Part shown: positions 42,842 through 54,303 of the stretch, one piece after another
Position numbering within the stretch: the stretch's first letter is position 1
Layout of the letters: each line of letters starts with the position of its first letter
Source: Eurosta solidaginis
Taxonomy: Eukaryota; Arthropoda; Insecta; Diptera; Tephritidae
Direction: 5' to 3'
Assembly: GCF_040869045.1 (NCBI RefSeq)
Contig: NC_090319.1
Span: 389,871,601 to 389,935,600, forward strand
DNA length: 64,000 nt
Made by a program: the position numbers and the translations under genes
Notes under the pieces: model-generated
Seen by the model: the letters and a program-made list of their open reading frames with translations, nothing else
What the model was told of the DNA's origin: nothing
Databases searched by the model: none

Positions 42842-43700
42842 ATGTACCGTAGCGACTCGGGATTTTTCCCGACCAAGGACTGTCATTTCAGTGTAACCCC
42901 CTTTAATTTGTTGCGTCCCTCCCACAAATTGTCATCTTCCCAGCAGCTCCTTGCAGCGGGACTGCTCCATATTCTCTTGCTCCAGGAAGGTATCGAATCC
43001 AATCCGGGTCCATCTCCTGACCCCTGTCCTGAAATGGTTTTGCTGCATCTACTCTGTTCAGTGTGTCTCGTGTAAGGGATGGTTCCATCGGACAGGTTGT
43101 TCTGGGCTTGATCCCAAAACCCGACGTCCACGTAACTTTTATAAATCTTTTGCGGCTCCTTGCTGTTCACGTTCAAGGGCGTCCCGTAGTCTACGCCTCA
43201 GCGCCCCCCCCCCCCACTACCTTCCAGCAGCCCAGCTGCTCAGCAAGCCACAACTAGTATCCGCGCCCCGCGGCGCCAATAACTCAAACAGCTGCTACCA
43301 CTCGTAACTACTATCTTCGTAGTAGAGTCGGTAGCAATGCTGAGCATTAGCCCCTGCCCCCGTCTTCTCCCCCCCCCCCCCTATTTTCCGGCAGCAATCG
43401 TGTAGGTCAGGGAACAGACTCTTAGTCTCTAACCCCGTTTGCACCGTTTGCCAGCACAGAATATAAATGTTTGCGACATCAGCCCAATGCAGCTCCTGCC
43501 TTGGGCGGTGCCGCTTTCCTAGATGTTCTGGTCTCCGTGACGGCAACCCCCCGACGGGTTTCATTGCGCCATTTTGACAGTTCGCAAACCCCAATCTACC
43601 AGGTACCCCAATGCTTGCCCAAGGACGCCCAGTCCCAGGGCCACAACAGCAGTTGCGTCCTGGCCTTCCTCAACCCAGGCGTAGTCACCAGTCACCGACT
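42842..43700 (+). pseudogene. Jockey ORF1 with 2A-like motif and PHD-like finger
   Basis: The first frame (42842-43075) encodes a Leu-rich stretch LLAAGLLHILLLQEGIESNP ending GP, a 2A-like ribosome-skipping motif (GIESNPGP at 42989-43012). A frameshift near 43026 leads to a second frame with VQCVSCKGWFHRTGCSGLD and APCC, a PHD-like Cys/His finger. Pro-rich sequence follows, with poly(C) tracts at about 43206 and 43372. ORF1 would bind element RNA. The shift breaks this copy. Confidence 0.65.
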
Positions 43701-43724
43701 CCCAGAGTGGCGATGTCTCCGCCT

Positions 43725-46637
43725 ATGCACTTCAGAATTCTGCAGTTAAACTGTAATGGATTAACTGGGAAGATCACTGAGATAGTCGATTTCATGAAGC
43801 GGCACAACATCCGTATTGCTGCGATTAAAGAGACTAAACTCACAGCAAGATCTGCACTGCAAACCTGTTCTGGGTATAATGTCCACAGAAAAAATCGCAT
43901 GAGCGGAAATGGAGGCGGCCTCGCGTTTATCATACAACATATCATATATTTGATCCTGGCATCGACCGCAGGGACAATGTCTTAGAACGTCAAGGCATAT
44001 CTGTCTGGTCAGGCGATGCAAACCTAGAAATCATCAACATCTACATCCCTCCTGCCACCTGTTGCCCCAGTGGATACCGCCCTAATATTAGCGCCTTACT
44101 CACTGGCAACAATCGCATTATCTTAGGTGACTTTAATGCCCATTACGATCTATGGCATTCAAACTTGCGGGCGGACAGTAGGGGTGAGATGTTGGCGGAT
44201 CAAATAGAAGAAACGACATTCTGCACAATAAACGGAGACGCCCCCACACGTATGGTAGGAAGCTGTCACAGTTCGCCGGATATCTCAATCGTGAGCGCAG
44301 AACTCGTAAATTGTGTCAACTGGCAGCCAATGGTAACATTGGCATCCGACCACCTGCCTATACTTATTTCGTTCGAGCGTACCGCCGACTTCATCGTTAC
44401 AGAAAAACGCACTTTCATAAACTTTAAAAAAGGAAAGTGGGACGAATACAAATCTTTTACAGACAACCTCTTTGCTGCCCTCCCTATCCCGACTGATGTC
44501 CGCCAAGGGGAGCGTGCTTTCCGCAAGGTCATTGAATCCGCCTCGGCACGTTTCATTCCCGCCGGGAGAATTCCCGAAATTCGGCCCCACTTCCCGGCGG
44601 AGGCCGCAAATTTAGTGAGAGAACGTGACCTTATAAGACAGCTGGACCCAGGCGACCCCCAAATAAGGGACATAAACCAACGCATCAGATTGCTTGTGGA
44701 TGAACACAAGTGGGCGAAATGGGAGGAGCACCTAAGGGGTTGTAACCTCTCTGCCGGTGTGGGTAAACTTTGGTCCACCGTAAAGTCCCTATAGAATCCG
44801 TCTAAGCACAAAGACAAAGTTTCCATCGCCTTCGGCGATAAAGTGCTGTCAGATTCGAAAAAATGCGCGAGCTCTTTCTGCCGTCAATATGTAATGCATT
44901 CTACGGTCGAAAAAGATAGATGGAGAGCCAACAGACACGCACATAAACATAAATTCAGCGCGTCACCAATTACCATCACCGCCAGAGAGGTTGAAGATGC
45001 AATTGGTCACGCTAAACCATCCAAAGCAGTGGGTCCGGACGGCATAGCCATGCCGATGCTTAAAAGCCTAAGGAAAGAGGGTTTCAAATACTTAGCACAT
45101 GTCTTCAACCTGTCTCTCCTATCGCCAGTAGCAAAGACGCTTGAAGCCATTTTGCTCCCCTACTTCCAAGCAAATTTGCAGCTAGCCTCTCATCAGCATG
45201 GCTTCATAAAACTCCATAGCACCACCACCGCGCTAAATGCCATCACCCAGATAAATTGCAGTTTAAATCAAAACCCCCACCAGAGAATAGTAATCATAGC
45301 GCTAGACCTATCAAAAGCTTTTGATACGGACAACCATGACACGTTACTGCAAGACCTGGAAGGGTCTAACCTTCCCCCATGTCTCAAAAGTAGACCGCAA
45401 ATTATCTGGGTGGTCGGCAGGCATCGGTGCAATTTAGAAACGAAACATCAAAACCAAGAAGAATTAAACAAGGGGTGCCACAGGGTGGTGTCCTGTCCCC
45501 ACTTTTGTGTAATTTCTACATATCTAAGCTACCTTCACCACCAGAAGGAGTCACTATCGTTTCATACGCCGATGACTGCACAATAATGGCCACAGGCCCA
45601 GGCCCACAGATCGATGAGCTCTGCAACAGAATAAACGGCTACCTCCCTGATCTCTCCAGTTTTTTCGCCTCGCGAAACCTGGCATTATCACCGACTAAAT
45701 CTTCCGCGACCTTATTTACAACATGGACGTCCCAAATGTCGACCATTTTGAACATCCACGTCGATGGCACTACGCTACCGACTGTCCTACACCCCAAAAT
45801 CTTGGGTGTGACGTTTGATCAGGATCTACATTTTGGTTAGCACGCAGCCGCAATTGTTCCGAAAATCCAGAGCCGTAATAAAATCCTCAAATCCCTTGTT
45901 GGCAGTACCTGGGGAAAAGATAAAGAAACGCTCATTACTACATACAAAGCAATTTGCCAGCCGTCTACGTGCTACGCGTCACCCATACGGTCGCCAAGCC
46001 TAAAAACTACCCACTGGAAGAAGCTACAGGCCTGCCAAAATACTGTCCCCAGAACACCATCTACATAATGAGGCGAGAATACTCCCCATCAGGGAGAGAA
46101 ATGAGATGCTAACCAATCAGTTCCTTTTGAATACCCAGAAACCTGCGCATCCAAACAGACATCTGATTGATGAGCCAACACCGCCTAGGGGCATAAGGAG
46201 TCATCTCCGTAAGCAGTTTGAGGAAATACGGCACCTGAGAACCCAGCCGTATGAAGCAAAAAACACAAGCAGGTTCTTGGTGAACTCCATAAACATGCGT
46301 CGGACCTTTATGCCGGGAATTGCCCGGTGAATCCAGTACTCAGGGAACAGTAACCAAAACTTGCGGAAGAGGAACGCATACTCCCCAGGGAAACACGAGT
46401 CACTCTGGCTCAACTTCGTTCTGGATACTGTAACAGGTTAAACTCTTGCATTTCCAGAATCAACCCCGACATACAAAATGTATGCCCGCTTGCAATGGGT
46501 TCCCACATGACACCAACCATCTCTTTAATTGTAATGTGGAACCAACGCCTCTAACACCCCTTTCCTTATGGTCCACCCCTGTTGAAACAGCAAGTTTCCT
46601 TGGACTCCCGTTAGAGGATATTGATGACAATTTGTGA
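43725..46637 (+). pseudogene. Jockey ORF2: AP endonuclease, reverse transcriptase, CCHC end
   Basis: The start is ATG 43725 (MHFRILQLNCNGL), the endonuclease N-terminus. After a frameshift at about 43950, GNNRIILGDFNAHYDLWHS and LASDHLPILISFE (catalytic SDH) follow. An in-frame TAG lies at 44792. RT begins SKAVGPDGIAMPMLKSL; the stretch expected between HVFNLSL and LSPVAKTLEA (carrying the YRPISL block) is deleted in frame. ALDLSKAFDT, a frameshift at about 45400, GVPQGGVLSPLL and VSYADDCTIM (45565-45576) follow. A stop lies at 45838. The end carries CMPACNGFPHDTNHLFNC and TAG/TGA at 46637. Confidence 0.9.
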
Positions 46638-46896
46638 TCGGTCGCGGCTGTTAGGTGGGGCGAAGCACTGCTACCACAACAAAAACAACTAAATTTTAGA
46701 TGCGAGATTACTACACATACTAAAAGATATTCATGAAAATCTCTTCTTTGCTTTTCTTAGGCATTAAGCTTATAAATGTTGATATACGGTTTTGTGAAAC
46801 ATAATATTGTCTCCCTTTAAGACGGTATTGTTCCCAATTTATGTTTATTTATTAGTTTTTAATAATACCAATATAAAATATTAAAATATCCAATTA

Positions 46897-47338
46897 AACT
46901 ATAACACAAATTATACATATACATTTCCAATGTTAAACAAAGCTCCCAACAATTAATCAAATTTTCATCAGTTTTCCAGACTTATTAAAACTTTGAAAAA
47001 ATTTCTGAGTGTGCAGTTCATCTAACTGCAGTGTTATAATGTGCAAGTTTCAAGAGGGTGTTCGCATTTTTTTCCATACACCGCATGAACAAAATTTGTT
47101 TTTATATGGAAGATATGGGCAACACCCTCGGGGAAACAAATTTTAAAAAATGAACCGTAATCTCATCTACTTGAAACTTTGCACACTATTACACTATAAT
47201 TGAATGAACTTCTAGACTGCACATTCAGAAATTTTCTAAAAACTGTTAATAAAAAGTTTTTAAAATTAATAAAAATTTGATTAATTTAACTTTAAAATTT
47301 TTATAATTATACATATGTATGTGGTTTGTGTTATAGTT
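46897..47338. repeat. Foldback segment inside the hAT-like element
   Basis: The left arm is AACTATAACACAAA... with GTGCAGTTCATC and ATAATGTGCAAGTTTCAAG. The right arm, reverse-complemented, has AACTATAACACAAACC..., GTGCAGTCTAGA and GTGTGCAAAGTTTCAAG. The arms are each about 190 bases with indels. It may be a separate MITE inserted in the hAT element or part of its own structure. Confidence 0.55.
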
Positions 47339-47819
47339 CGAACTATGTTATAAATGAAAAAATATTATTATTATTATTATTTTATAATGATAAAGCTCTT
47401 TCATATACAAAGTTGTTATGTACGGAGTTTGAACTCATTATGTAAATTTGTTTATTTTTTCACAAGCTTTTGACCACAGGCGCAAACAGTAGACGCTATT
47501 ACTACCAAAAGTGACAACTCACGGCGATGCCATCGAAAAAAAATGTATTCAATTTTATCATAGACTTGTATTTTCAAGCAAAGTGGTGAATTAAATAAGT
47601 TAAGTGATTTTTGTTGAAACTTTATTTTTAACCGAACCGAAACATTTTTTTTTTGGGTGGTTTTCGGTTCGTTTTTTGGAATTAAGAAAAAAAACCGTTC
47701 GCTTCGTGGTTCTGTTCAAAGCGCTAAAATAGCGGGTAGTTCGGTTCATGAACCGGTTTGGTCCTGATCAGAATAACTAAGTCATCGGCGTAAGCAACTA
47801 CCTTTCTTTAAAATGAGAA

Positions 47820-48284
47820 ATCGGTTGTATGGGATATATATGCTATATTGGTCCGATCCGGCGGTTCCAAAAAATTTCTAATCTGTTTTCAAAATATACA
47901 GACATACGGACATGGTGTGATGGTAGCGTACTCTGCCTACCACACCGAAGACCCTGGATTCACGCCCCGGGCAAAGCAACATCGAAATTTTTGAAACAAG
48001 TTTTTTCTATACGGGGTCGCCCCTTGGCAGTGTTTGGCAAGCACTCCGAGTGTATTGCGGTCATGAAAAGCTCTCAGCGAAAACACATCTGCTTGGCCAA
48101 TTTGTAGGAAAATTTAAAAAAAATCACGACGCAAATTGGAAGAGAAGCTCGGCCTAAAATCTCCTCAGAGATTGTCGCGCTTTACATTTATTTATTTTTA
48201 TTATTAGGTCTATCTTTTCTCCTTTAGGGGTTTACAACTTTCGATGTCGGAACAAACTTAATATATAATATATATATACTAGCT
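47820..48284 (+). repeat. Family-2-like repeat carrying SINE copy 3
   Basis: ATCGGTTGTATGGGATATAT and TATTGGTCCGATCCGGCGGT resemble family 2 at 60168-60230, and GACATACGGACATGG matches its GGACATGGCT block. After the SINE (47908-48205), TACAACTTTCGATGTCGGAA and CAAACTTAATATA match the family 2 end at 60421. Confidence 0.6.
47908..48205 (+). repeat. tRNA-derived SINE, copy 3
   Basis: The best-preserved head: ATGGTGTGATGGTAGCGTAC then TCTGCCTACCACACCGAAGA, with box B CTGGATTCACGCCCCGG. The body has GGTCGCCCCTTGGCAGTGTT and AGAGAAGCTCGGCCTAAAAT, and the tail TTTATTTATTTTTATTATTA. Confidence 0.9.
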
Positions 48285-50022
48285 GACCCTATACTCATGA
48301 GCCCTGTAAAATGAAGCATGCATTTGATTTAGATTTGGCAACGTCACATACTTTTTTTTGTTGCATACGTTTAAGCTTGACATGACATGCTCTAATTTAA
48401 ACCTAAGAATAAATTTTAAAAGGCAGATGAGCTGGCGGTAGATTGTTCCGCCCGGTAATTTAAAAAGAACTTGAGGAAGCAAAAATTCACTTATAAGCAG
48501 GATAAAGTGAGCGCTAAAATTAAAGGCTAGCCCTTCAGCTAACGTCAACAGCTTCCATTTGATACCCATATTTTGCAAGCACATTCAAGGGTTACCACGG
48601 TCCACGTTTTGGTCTATATCTCGAGAACCTAGTCACCCAGCGGTATACAAAATACTCTGTACTAAATCACACATCAACAGCTTCCATTTGATACAGATAA
48701 TGTAAAAACACATCCCTGTGTTACTCTGATACACGTTTTGGTATATATATCGAGACTTTAGTCACCAATAGGTATGAAAATTACCCTATACTAAAGCACT
48801 CATCAACGGCTAGCCAGAAGCATGAATGTGCAATTTTTCCGATTTTGTGTTAGAGGCCTCTTTGGATTACCCTTTAGATTCTCTAGATTCTACTTAAAAC
48901 TAGAGTTTCCTACGCACGTGGAAACCCCAATAATTTGCAATGCCATTTTCACGAATGTATAATTCAATCGCACACAGCTGAGCCAGAAAAAAGAATGTGG
49001 AACATTTGTATTAATCATAAACCAAAAATCGTTAAAATTATCGTAACAGAAATCGGCAGGGAGGTTGCCTTTGTTATAAGGAATGCTTTGAAGAAAAGCT
49101 TTATATCAATGGTATTTCATTTCCCAAGTAGATTTATAACAATAAATAGGAAAAACTTTAAATTTAAAAAAATGGGCGTGGCACCGCTCCTTTTTTGTCT
49201 AAGCCATTTTCAATGTGTCGGGAGCTATAACTCGAAGAAAACTTTACATATTGTAATTGGGTACAAATATTTTCCTTATAGCAGGAAATATTTCTAGTAA
49301 AAATGGATAAGATTGGTTAAGGACCACTCCCACTTTTATATAAAAGATTTTTAAAAGGGTCGTAGACGAGAATAATAAGTTACATCTTAGCGAAAAAGAG
49401 CTTTGTATCAATAGAATTTTACTTTCTAATTGAATTACAACATTAAATAGGAAAACACTAAAAAATTTAAAAATTGGTGTGACACCGCCCCTTTTTTCTG
49501 AGCAAAATTCAATGTTTCGGGAGCCATAACTCGAAGAAAAATTTGGTGTTTAACAAGAAATATTTTCAGTAAAAATGAACTAAATCGGTTAAGTCACCTT
49601 CTTTTATATAAACGATTTTGTAAAAGTGCATAGATGCAGGTAATAAGCTATTTCTACTAAAAGTTAGAAAATGTCGTTAATAACCCTGCCCTTTTTTTGT
49701 AATAACGCTTTTTAGTACAATGGCACTTGTGTGTTTATGCTTATTGTTCTGCAATATCTTTATTTTAAAACAAACAGTAGGGAAATCCCCATATCTGAAG
49801 GAAAACTGTATTTTTATCCTCTCAAGGTCATTGTTGTTAGCCTCTGTATCCTTTTTGCTTCTTTTAAACGAAAATTAGTTCAGAATGGAACCATATGTAT
49901 ATGTATTATTGCGCAGCCTTGTAACACTATTAAGAACACAAAACAAACAACAACAGCATTTCAAGTGTACAGCTGGATATGTAATGTTTGGTTTCTCCCG
50001 AACTTAGACTTCCTTACTTGTT
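48285..50022 (-). repeat. Modular repeat family 3
   Basis: In reverse orientation it starts AACAAGTAAGGAAGTCTAAG with the hairpin TTCGGGAGAAACCAAA (partly decayed). Its body has GGGCGTGGCACCGCTCC-type and AGCTATAACTCGAAGAAAA blocks, and modules of about 130 bp with CAGCTTCCATTTGATAC and TCCACGTTTTGG. It shares the start and module plan of family 1 but little sequence. The left boundary is uncertain. Confidence 0.65.
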
Positions 50023-50379
50023 TTATTTATGATTATTTTACTCAGGGAGCTATAAAACTACCCATGCGATATATATGCTAGTTGAGATACACAAAGGATG
50101 AGCTGTATAAGGTATTATTCAAAAAAAATATACCGATGAAAAATGCGTAATAGCTGAATATCCGAAAAAAGATAATTGTTTAATTGAAGGCAAACCGGTT
50201 TATGCGAAGCTGTTGCCTCTTCTCGAATCAAAACTAAAATACTTGAAAAAATTGTGCGAAAAAGTGGTTATACCAAAATAATATCATTATTTTTATAAAA
50301 ATCGCTTTACGCGAACCCAACATTTCAGAAGATTCTGATTCTGCTGAGAATAAGACCCAGTTCCAAGTTTGCAATTATA
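50023..50379. other. No recognisable feature
   Basis: AT-rich spacer. Confidence 0.4.
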
Positions 50380-50795
50380 GGGGGACTCATGTAACCGTAT
50401 AAATGCCTTATAAAGTGTGTAAATGTATAAATTTATCTAGTGCGTAAACCAGCTGTCAAATTTTGTATGAAAAATCATTTACACAATTTGTATAAATTTA
50501 CGCGCACATTTCATTTACGCGACAAACTCAAAGGAATGCAACCTTGCAGACATTACAGCATGCATTTTCATCAGAAATCTCCAACATCAGCAAGTAAAGG
50601 CGTTTTAGTTTTGATTTTTCACTTAATCTTGGCATTTTTTAATTTGTATAACAATCAAAAAAAATTTGTTTGGCAATAATACAGCTGATAAACAATCAAA
50701 TTTATCAAGAGTATTACTAGGAGCGTTCATATAACAGCGTGTGTAAATGGATATAATTTTACACCTTATAAGTTTATATGGTTTCATGAGTCCCC
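50380..50795. mobile_element. MITE-like element with GGGGACTCATG ends
   Basis: The left end is GGGGGACTCATGTAACCGTA. The right end, reverse-complemented, is GGGGACTCATGAAACCATAT. The inverted match extends about 45 bases (TTATAARGTGTRWAA). The interior has no transposase. The flanks (ATTA and TTAAT) do not show an unambiguous target duplication. Confidence 0.7.
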
Positions 50796-51591
50796 TTAAT
50801 ATCTTAAATAAAAACACATTAGTGCATATGAAATTGAATTGAATGTGTTAAGTTTTTTCATTTATATACATATTTCGATAAGTCAAAGCCGCGGATGATT
50901 TCCCAAGTACTGTGATGCTCCGAATCCCAATCCGCCAACGGAACAGGTCTTGGCTTGGCCCCAACGTTATTTAAAAATCAATCTGCAGTGAATTTTTTTC
51001 GTCTTTTGAGGTTAAGGCCATACCATGACCAGTTGGGCGTATTCGGATTCAGCGCATCAAAATGGATAGAAAGCGTGACCCGATTTACCTGATCCGGCTA
51101 CTTTTAATTTTTTTTGTATAGATATGTTAACAAAAAATTAGATCAGCTTTTTAAATTTTTGTTGTGCCAGAAAAATGAATATGCTAAATCTCGGAGAATA
51201 GAAGGGATGCGAGCAGAACAATTAGCTCAGTTAAAAAAGCATAGTGTACATAAGTACAGTTTTACACTAGAAACTAATTCTTCTAATTTTGAGGGAGCAA
51301 TAAACTTTGAAACTCGATTTCCCAACATTTTTATTTTGGCACATTCATGCTTCTGGCAATCGGGCGACGATATTGTATAAGCAAAAGAGCCATTACTATA
51401 TCTTTACTGTAACAAGACCTCCACAAAGCAAAAAAATACCCACAAAACGCTCTATACATTTCGGTTTAATACGTTTATCTTTCGACAGTGTAACGATTTG
51501 AAATTTGCCGCTGTGACCTTTGCATATGATCGGTCCTAATGGGTAATTTGAAGTGGTCGTAAAATCAGTTGATATTATGGCCGTTGACCTT

Positions 51592-51594
<3 letters not shown>
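50796..51594. other. No recognisable feature
   Basis: The ORF at 51114-51380 is longer than most here but has no recognised motif. Confidence 0.35.

Positions 51595-51631
<37 letters not shown>
51595..51631. repeat. Poly(T) tract
   Basis: 37 consecutive T; possibly the A-tail of a minus-strand retroelement, but nothing recognisable adjoins it. Confidence 0.9.
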
Positions 51632-51632
<1 letters not shown>

Positions 51633-52469
51633 AATAAGGTAGTCTGTATGATTTTTTGGACTAATAGAAATGTAGTATACTTAGAGCATAAGTTGGTCTT
51701 GAACTGCTAGAACCGAAATGTCATTTTGATAGGTTATCAATGATGCTCGTTTTTCGAAATACTTTGTTCTAGCCATTGGGATTCTCCTTTGTAAATTACC
51801 AGGATTTTATGATCTATTGCACCCAGAAAAATTTAACTAACTTTCCTTTTTGAGTCAGGCTGAAATATGTGCCTAATAAATGGTGCTAGAAGACATTTTA
51901 AAAAATACAAAAACTAGCGTTTGCTATTGATCATTAGAAACCAAGATATAACTTGTATTATGCACATACTTCAAATTTTATTTCCTTATATATGACAGAG
52001 GAACATTTGTTGCTGTAAGTTTTTTCGGCACCGTATACTTTGGCTGGCAGGTCGGAAACGCGCAACTTCAGAGCTGTTTGAAGAAAGCCATATCTCAGAC
52101 ATAATTTGAATCATAATATCCCTATCTCAACTCAAAATATATTTAATTTATGAGAAACTGCGTCTTGAGAACAAATTCTGATACCGAATTCTGAAATAGG
52201 GCGTTATTTAATAAAAGTCTCAGTTCTTTAAACAAATTCATATAAAGGGTATTTTTAAAACCTTACTAAGATACGCTATTTCCTAAACGGCAGCCGAGAT
52301 AAGTTGATGTTCCAGTCAGCAGTAAATATGCTGCCGCTGTCACATGTACACTTTAAACTTAAGCCCGAAAGCACCATCCCTTACACTCCACACAAATGAG
52401 ATTTTTGCTTAATGAACCTGGGAACCGGTTGCTACGGTTCACAGGGATAGACTAATACTTTTTGTATCA
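51632..52469. repeat. Dispersed repeat shared with 63190-63480
   Basis: GATAYGGGCGTT-like lines and the block GGCAGCCGAGATAAGTTGAT then GTTCCAGTCAGCAGTAAATATG at about 52293-52345 match GGCATCTGAGATTACGGTGA then TATTCTAGTCAGCAGTCAATATG at about 63440-63480. No ORF. The class is unknown. Confidence 0.5.
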
Positions 52470-52735
52470 AAACGGCCGCCGTGGTCCAAAATCCCAGGTT
52501 TGAGCCACGGAACAAGTTCACATCAAATAGAGTTTGGTAAAGTTTTTCTAAACGACCTCCCTCCTCCTCGGAAGCTTCTGAGTGTAATTCTTCCGTGAAA
52601 TGCCCTCAGCAAAAATCCATCTCACTTAGCAGGTGCCGTTCGACATCATGACAAAACAGGTTGGTACCGCCAATTTTGCATGAAACATTAAAAATCAGCC
52701 CAGCACAACTCCGACGAGCCTTAAAATTGTAATCT
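52470..52735 (+). repeat. tRNA-derived SINE, copy 6 (deleted head)
   Basis: AACGGCCGCCGTGGTCCAAA then ATCCCAGGTTTGAGCCACGG keeps the leader and box B but lacks most of the box A region. The body and GCCAATTTTGCATGAAACAT then AAAAATCAGCCCAGCACAACT match the family's 3' part. Confidence 0.6.
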
Positions 52736-53151
52736 AATTTTCTGCATGGAGCTTAATATTTATATTTGGTTTCCTACATATGTGTTTAAACATAAACAAC
52801 TCCACGCTTGCCATTAAAAATTTCACTTCAAAAAACTCCAAACTCCATATGCAATTATCTTTAAGAGTTTCTTAAATATTTTATACTATTAAAAGCATAC
52901 ATAAATATTGCGGGACAGGTCAAACATGGCAAACATTTAATTAAGCAGATTTGGCAAAGAACCAGTTTAAGTTTTACAATTTTAACAAACCAGATCACAA
53001 ACAAGTGATCACATTTGCATAATTAACTTACTGGTTGTACCTTAAAGAAATCTTATTTTTTCTGATATTCATTATTCTGATTAGAAGCGCAGCCAAAAAC
53101 TTTTCAGGAAGGTGGTTAACTTATACAAATTTTTTAATTGATATATTAATT
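52736..53151. other. No recognisable feature
   Basis: AT-rich spacer. Confidence 0.4.
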
Positions 53152-53407
53152 TTATTAAACTATTTTATAAGCACGAGGCCTTATCCAAATAAAACACAGT
53201 GTATATATTTTATATTTGTATTTTCGATATTTCGGCTTCAGTCTGAAATCATCATCAGGAACAATTGTTATATAGTCTGTATAACATATTCAATTGTTCC
53301 TGATGATGACATCAAACTGAAACCGAAATATCGAAAATACAAATATAAAATATATACACTGTGTTTTATTTGGATAAGTCCCCGAGCTTATAAAATAGTT
53401 TAATAAC
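53152..53407. repeat. 256-bp near-perfect palindrome
   Basis: The arms 53152-53267 and 53291-53407 are inverted copies with few differences, around a 23-bp centre. Both arms contain CTGATGA...GAAATATCGAAAATAC in opposite orientation (53300-53328 on + and 53230-53258 on minus). Translated outward this gives a DDD..LKPKYRKYKYK-like run. It may be two head-to-head ends of a retroelement, or a foldback transposon. Confidence 0.85.
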
Positions 53408-54303
53408 TTTAAATATTTAAGGCCAATAATAATTTTTAAAAACTGGATATTTTAATAATAAAATAATAAAAGCAAACTTGCGCATGATTAACAAAATGCT
53501 TCAGCTTATGTTAATCCAAACTCGGATAAGCCGGAAAGATATAAACGATGAAATTACGTTAAAAAAGGGAGAGTTTAACCCTCCTAAGTCGCGGCCATTT
53601 TTATGAACTTTCAGCTACGCAAAAACGTTATGTAGCATCAGCAAGTTTAAAAATAGATCCAAGTCGTGTATCAATTCCAATTTTAATACATTAATTAACA
53701 TGCTTATCTCATAAGGGTGGTCCTTAAAAAATAAATGTATGGATATTTAGTATCACTCCTTGAAAAGATAATATCACTGCCAAAGGTTAAGCAATTTAAT
53801 TTTGGTTTCGATTGGAGATGATTTATGCGTATCACACCGGTGTCAAATTTCAGATTTTTCTATGGAGATTTAAAAAATTTAAATTTCTTTTGTTCATCTT
53901 ATACCTGAAATCGCTAGTGTGATAATTGAAGATTAAACCTATTAGTTGTGGCCTCGATTGAAGACTATTAAGGCCTGTCGAGAGGAAAATAATTTAAATA
54001 ATCGGTGGAAAAATGTGTCTTAAATCAGTAGTTACTTTTGAATGGATGAGATTTAAAATAGGAATTCATTTTATTTTAAAGAATCACCACTTTGTACATT
54101 TTGATATGAACATAAATGCCAAAGCAGGTTTGTGATAAAAGCAGTTCCATTGCAATGCTGATTGTCAATTTTATCATGTCTGGATCTTCATTCTGGATCT
54201 ATTTGTATTTGGTGAAAAGGAAACTATAACATAACACTTTGTGTCATTGAATAGTAAAGGCAATTTTTTACAGAAAGATTTATTTAAGATTTTGTTAATT
54301 AAA
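53408..54303. other. No recognisable feature
   Basis: AT-rich spacer. Confidence 0.4.

Larger units (their letters stand above)
42819..46687 (+). mobile_element. Jockey-clade LINE inserted in the hAT-like element
   Basis: A 3.87-kb element is flanked by the 13-bp duplication ACTAAATTTTAGA (42806-42818 and 46688-46700). It has a GC-richer composition than its surroundings, ORF1 with a cysteine finger, ORF2 with endonuclease, RT and a C-terminal CCHC motif, and a tail CCACAACAAAAACA. Both ends look natural, so it is nearly full length, but ORF2 has stops, frameshifts and an RT deletion. It is inactive. Confidence 0.95.
42363..47766. mobile_element. Non-autonomous hAT-like DNA transposon (carrier of the jockey element)
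   Basis: The ends are CAGGGCTGCAAACC and, reverse-complemented, CAGGACCAAACCGG. The flanking 8-bp direct repeat is ATCAGAAT (42355-42362 and 47767-47774). A CAG-type terminus with an 8-bp duplication is the hallmark of the hAT superfamily. Both subterminal regions are packed with ACCGGTTC / GGTTCGAACC-like motifs, possible transposase-binding sites. Without the jockey insert it is about 1.5 kb and has no transposase ORF, so it would need an enzyme supplied in trans. Confidence 0.85.
41046..47807 (-). mobile_element. 5'-truncated RNase H LINE, split by a hAT element
   Basis: Flanked by the 12-bp duplication TTAAAATGAGAA (41034-41045 and 47808-47819). The LINE itself is 41046-42362 plus 47775-47807, about 1.35 kb. 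Its truncated 5' end begins at the RT catalytic motif (VVAYADDLVILI, 47775-47801). Its 3' end reads AACCTAACCTAACC on the minus strand. The hAT element at 42363-47766 cuts directly after YADDLVILI. The clade resembles I/LOA-type LINEs carrying RNase H. Confidence 0.85.
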
